In this document: positions 6,512 through 8,788 of the stretch, in pieces
Layout of the letters: the number at the start of each line of letters is the position of its first letter
How positions within the stretch are numbered: position 1 is the first letter of the stretch
NCBI GenBank assembly: GCA_003538495.1
Contig: DPSD01000508.1
Coordinates: 1-8,788 of the forward strand
DNA: 8,788 bases
Origin: Accumulibacter sp.
GTDB lineage: Bacteria > Pseudomonadota > Gammaproteobacteria > Burkholderiales > Rhodocyclaceae
Direction of reading: 5' to 3'
Notes under the pieces: model-generated
The model's database searches: none
What the model was told of the DNA's origin: nothing
What the model saw: the letters and a program-made list of their open reading frames with translations, nothing else
Position numbers and translations under genes: made by a program

Positions 6512-8149
6512 TCAACGGCTGCTGCGGCCGTCCTCGCGCCGGTAGAGGCGCAGCTTTTCGGAGTCGCGGCGCTCGCCGGGACGTCCGCCTTCCCATATCT
6601 TATGCCAGTTGCCAGTCCTCGGCGAGCCGTGGATCAGCAGCAGGGCGCAGTCCTTGCCCTCGGGCGATTCTGGCGAAACCGTGCGTATTCCGTTGAAATA
6701 GTCGAGCGAGGCGAGGAGCGAATCGGCGAGGTTGGCGCCGGCGATGCAGCCGCGCTTCTCGGGCAGCGCTTTGGCCAGCGACGCAGACACCGGACGGTAG
6801 GTCTTTCCGTAGTCGATCCACGGCATCCAGAGCATCGCGATCAATAGCCAGAACAGGGTCAGGCCGGCCATCCAGTGCATGATTCCGCGCATTGGCGAGC
6901 GCGGGCTGGTGACGATCAGCCAGCACCAGACGAGCGTTGCCAGCAGAGCGAAGCTGGCACTGAACCAGCTGAACTGACCGACAAACCCCGGTTCCAGTCG
7001 ATTGACCTGCCGGGCGAGGCGCTCTGGCCAGGCGAATACCATCGCCGACCAGCCAACCCACGCCAGCACGGCAAAAAAGCTGAAGGTGATCATGCTGAAC
7101 CAGTCGAAGGCGTTTGCTGCACCGCGTCGAAGAGAGGTGACCCCGGGCACGGCCAGCAGAACCAGCGGCGGCAAGAGCAGCAAAGCTGGCGCGCTGCGCA
7201 CTCCGAGGCAGACGCTGATCACCGCCAGGGTGACCAGAAAAGCGACAATCGGCAGGGCCAGTGAGGTTGAGCGCAGTTGTCTTCGCTTCACCCAGAGCGT
7301 CCATCCGGCCAGCGGGAAGGCCGGCCATGCGTACCAGGGCAGCAGGGTGGCGAAGTTCAGCAAGCTGAGTCCCGCTTGTGCGTTGCCACTGAGCTGGGTC
7401 AACTCGAGTTGCCAGAAATCCGTCAGGTAATCGGGTGACCTGGCGAGCAGGGCCGCCAGCCATGCGCCCGCGATCATGCTGGCAAGGAGCAGCGAGGCGA
7501 GCAGCAGGAGCGCTGATCGCTGGCGATTTTTCGAGCGCCAGACGACAAAGGCGGCGACCGGCAAGAGCGGGAGCATTGGCGCCAGACCGTTGGCAAGGAA
7601 TCCGAGCCCCAGTGCCGACCCGAAACAGCACGCGCCACGTAGCGGCCGACTCTCGAACTGGCTTAGTCCCCAGTAGGCGGCGGTGTGTGCGGTGAGCGTA
7701 GCCAACATCGGCTGCGCCTCGTGCGCGTGAAACAGGAAGCCGATGCTGCCGGCCAGCAAGAGTGGGGCCGCCGGTGCTTGTTCGCGGCCGTGCAGTTGGC
7801 GCGCGGCGAAGTAAATAAAGGCCAGCGCCAGCAGCGTGAAAATGCCGTTGGCTAGTCGTGCGGCCTCGTGTACCGGCAGGATCCAGGCGAACAGGTGGCT
7901 GCTGGCGGCTGCGACCCAGTAGTGCAGCGGTGCGTCGGGATAGGGGTGGCCAGCCAGGCTTGGGGTCAACCACTGACCGTTGTTGACCAGGTCGTGCACC
8001 ACGCCAATGGTCACGGCATCGTCGTTTTTCCACGGGTCGTGGCCGATCAGTCCGGTGAAGATGTAGAGGACGAGCAGGACCGCCAGTGCCCAGCCGTTGG
8101 GCGGCAGAGCGATCCCCTTGAAGCGCGTGTGTTCCGGCTGTACTGGCAT
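6512..8149 (-). CDS. Glycosyltransferase family 39 (ArnT/PMT-like) integral membrane protein
   Basis: The predicted protein has 545 residues. Hydrophobic segments lie at about 19-36, 99-117, 128-143, 178-204, 212-236, 263-286, 296-316, 319-337, 350-373, 393-413 and 424-444, followed by a soluble tail of about 100 residues. This is the topology of lipid-linked-sugar transferases of the PMT/ArnT superfamily. The first periplasmic loop has HDPWKNDDAVTIGVV (37-51), where family members usually carry an acidic DE(A/R)-type site, so D43/D44 are candidate catalytic acids; GHPYPDAPLHYW (67-78) matches the conserved 'G.PY..KPPL.YW' loop motif. Such enzymes move a sugar from a polyprenyl phosphate onto lipid A, another envelope glycan or a protein; donor and acceptor are unknown here. 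ATG 8149 is used with GAGGA (8165-8161) 11 bases upstream. The longer in-frame start at 8206 lies inside the rpmE terminator and is rejected. No arn or other sugar-modification genes are adjacent. Confidence 0.8.
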   Translation of the reverse strand: MPVQPEHTRFKGIALPPNGWALAVLLVLYIFTGLIGHDPWKNDDAVTIGVVHDLVNNGQWLTPSLAGHPYPDAPLHYWVAAASSHLFAWILPVHEAARLANGIFTLLALAFIYFAARQLHGREQAPAAPLLLAGSIGFLFHAHEAQPMLATLTAHTAAYWGLSQFESRPLRGACCFGSALGLGFLANGLAPMLPLLPVAAFVVWRSKNRQRSALLLLASLLLASMIAGAWLAALLARSPDYLTDFWQLELTQLSGNAQAGLSLLNFATLLPWYAWPAFPLAGWTLWVKRRQLRSTSLALPIVAFLVTLAVISVCLGVRSAPALLLLPPLVLLAVPGVTSLRRGAANAFDWFSMITFSFFAVLAWVGWSAMVFAWPERLARQVNRLEPGFVGQFSWFSASFALLATLVWCWLIVTSPRSPMRGIMHWMAGLTLFWLLIAMLWMPWIDYGKTYRPVSASLAKALPEKRGCIAGANLADSLLASLDYFNGIRTVSPESPEGKDCALLLIHGSPRTGNWHKIWEGGRPGERRDSEKLRLYRREDGRSSR

Positions 8150-8192
8150 CTCGAGACTGGTCCTCACACCTTTTCGTGCGCTGACGGAAATG

Positions 8193-8222
8193 AAAAAGGC
8201 AGCCATGCGGCTGCCTTTTTTT
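8193..8222. terminator. Bidirectional-looking intrinsic terminator after rpmE
   Basis: GGCAGCC (8198-8204) pairs perfectly with GGCTGCC (8209-8215) around a 4-base loop. Five A residues precede it (8193-8197) and seven T residues follow (8216-8222), so both strands read as stem plus U tract. It lies 30 bases past the rpmE stop on the minus strand and is the clearest terminator in the window. It separates rpmE from the glycosyltransferase gene. Confidence 0.9.
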
Positions 8223-8251
8223 GCCGACTCCAGTCGACCTCGCGGGCCGGC

Positions 8252-8467
8252 CTAAGCCGACTTGCGCATTGCGCCGTACTTCTGGTTGAACTTCTCGACG
8301 CGGCCAGCGGTATCGATGATCTTCTGCTTGCCGGTGTAGAAAGGGTGACAGGCCGCGCAAACCTCGACGTGCAAGGGTTTCTTCATCGTTGATTTGGTGG
8401 CAAAGGCGTTGCCGCAGGAGCAGGTCACCGCAATTTCGTTGTAGGCAGGATGGATGTTGGCTTTCAT
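8252..8467 (-). CDS. rpmE: 50S ribosomal protein bL31 (zinc-binding type)
   Basis: The predicted protein has 71 residues, the normal length. bL31 sits at the subunit interface of the 70S ribosome and contributes to the bridge between 50S and 30[13 protein letters not shown] is the standard bL31 start. Zinc ligands are present as C16-x-C18 and C37-x2-C40, so this is the 'C+' zinc-containing paralogue and not the zinc-independent form made under zinc starvation. The segment [21 protein letters not shown] is also typical of the family. ATG 8467 is chosen by homology; AGGA (8481-8478) lies 10 bases upstream. A second in-frame ATG at 8476 sits too close to that site. The gene follows rho on the same strand, with its own probable promoter and a strong terminator. 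Confidence 0.97.
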   Translation of the reverse strand: MKANIHPAYNEIAVTCSCGNAFATKSTMKKPLHVEVCAACHPFYTGKQKIIDTAGRVEKFNQKYGAMRKSA

Positions 8468-8496
8468 CTGGTGCATTTCCTGTATGTAAAATGAAT

Positions 8497-8528
8497 AAGT
8501 CCTTCGCCAGGGGAGACGACCGGGACTT
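8497..8528 (-). promoter_or_regulatory. Stem-loop in the rpmE leader
   Basis: On the minus strand AAGTCC (8528-8523) pairs with GGACTT (8502-8497). Inside, TCGTC (8519-8515) can pair with GGCGA (8508-8504, one G-T pair) around a 6-base loop. The element lies between the predicted transcription start and the ribosome-binding site. Autogenous control of rpmE by bL31 is known in E. coli; whether this hairpin has that role is inference. Confidence 0.35.
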
Positions 8529-8550
8529 GAGGCACTTCGGAAAGACGTGG

Positions 8551-8579
8551 ATTATCGGTGATTTTTCGATGCTCTGCAA
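8551..8579 (-). promoter_or_regulatory. rpmE: Probable sigma-70 promoter of rpmE
   Basis: On the minus strand TTGCAG (8579-8574) and GATAAT (8556-8551) are separated by exactly 17 bases. The -10 matches consensus at 5 of 6 positions and the -35 at its three most conserved positions. It lies 12 bases past the rho stop codon and would give a leader of roughly 75-80 bases before the rpmE ATG. Confidence 0.6.
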
Positions 8580-8590
8580 TGCGCTGGTGA

Positions 8591-8788
8591 TCAGCGACGC
8601 ATCGAGTCGAAGAACTCACCATTGTTCTTGGTCGCCTTGATCTTGTCGAGCAGAAACTCCATCGCCTCGAGATCGTCCATGTTGTACAGCAGCTTGCGCA
8701 GGACCCACATTTTCTGGAGGACATCCGGCTTGAGCAGGAGTTCTTCACGGCGGGTGCCCGAGCGATTGACGTTGATCGCCGGGTACAC
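8591..8788 (-). CDS. rho: Transcription termination factor Rho, C-terminal end (5' part outside window)
   Basis: Sixty-five codons plus the stop are visible. Rho is a hexameric RNA-dependent ATPase/helicase that ends transcription at untranslated RNA. The fragment [18 protein letters not shown] (1-18) followed by [11 protein letters not shown] (24-34), [14 protein letters not shown] (37-50) and the final FFDSMRR aligns closely, from memory, with the last residues of E. coli Rho (FPAIDYNRSGTRKEELL...KMWILRKI...AMEFL). [11 protein letters not shown] includes the conserved arginine-containing region near the subunit interface. The Walker motifs lie upstream and cannot be seen. The first codon here is GTG coding an internal valine, so it should not be read as a start. 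rpmE follows on the same strand, a common order in Betaproteobacteria. Confidence 0.96.
   Translation of the reverse strand: MYPAINVNRSGTRREELLLKPDVLQKMWVLRKLLYNMDDLEAMEFLLDKIKATKNNGEFFDSMRR

Noticed and set aside
6600..8579. A 659-codon open frame on the minus strand
   Set aside because: It overlaps the glycosyltransferase in another frame, crosses the rpmE terminator and runs through rpmE. Its composition is Arg/Pro/Ala-rich, as expected of a shadow frame in GC-rich DNA, while the alternative frames have clear family motifs.
1..8788. tRNA, rRNA, CRISPR array, insertion sequence, toxin-antitoxin or phage-defence genes
   Set aside because: No repeat-spacer pattern, tRNA-like fold, transposase or defence-type domain was seen on either strand; gene content is ordinary chromosomal.

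Overview
The window is GC-rich, densely packed, chromosomal DNA from a Betaproteobacterium. The best guess is Rhodocyclales, close to 'Candidatus Accumulibacter' or Dechloromonas. This is an inference from the look of the proteins (rho followed by a zinc-type rpmE, a PHA-granule-region protein, and the order orn / Ste24-type protease / phhB / rsgA); no database search was possible. There are eleven genes, two cut by the window edges, and no tRNA, rRNA, insertion sequence, prophage or CRISPR array. No gene-free stretch exceeds about 130 bases.

Layout. Bases 1-368 hold the 3' end of a TetR-family regulator (+), followed by a TPR-like helical-repeat protein (424-1197, +). A wax-ester/triacylglycerol synthase-type acyltransferase (1245-2717, -) converges on them. 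It is divergent from a small acyl-CoA-binding protein (2814-3074, +), and the 96-base gap between the two contains overlapping promoter-like boxes and repeated TGGCAA elements. A four-gene minus-strand operon follows, in transcription order: Ste24/CAAX-type M48 protease (5886-4648), pterin-4a-carbinolamine dehydratase phhB (4621-4277), ribosome-maturation GTPase rsgA (about 4280-3405) and a PHA-granule-region small protein (3387-3109). Oligoribonuclease orn (5931-6476, +) diverges from the protease. A multi-spanning GT39/ArnT-like glycosyltransferase (8149-6512, -), ribosomal protein bL31 rpmE (8467-8252, -) and the C-terminal end of rho (8788-8591, -) complete the window.

How the genes fit together. 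Bases 1200-3400 look like an acyl-lipid/storage neighbourhood: an acyl-CoA-using ester synthase, a soluble acyl-CoA carrier and a PHA-system protein. The right half is housekeeping: RNA turnover (orn, rho), ribosome function (rsgA, rpmE), membrane proteolysis and cell-envelope glycosylation.

I do not see a convincing undescribed system. The points most worth a second look are: rsgA has no ATG/GTG/TTG that would preserve its conserved N-terminal strand, but has a CTG overlapping the phhB stop as CTGA; the divergent wsd/acbp control region; a foldable rpmE leader; hairpins that enclose stop codons at convergent gene ends; and the uncharacterised TPR-like protein.
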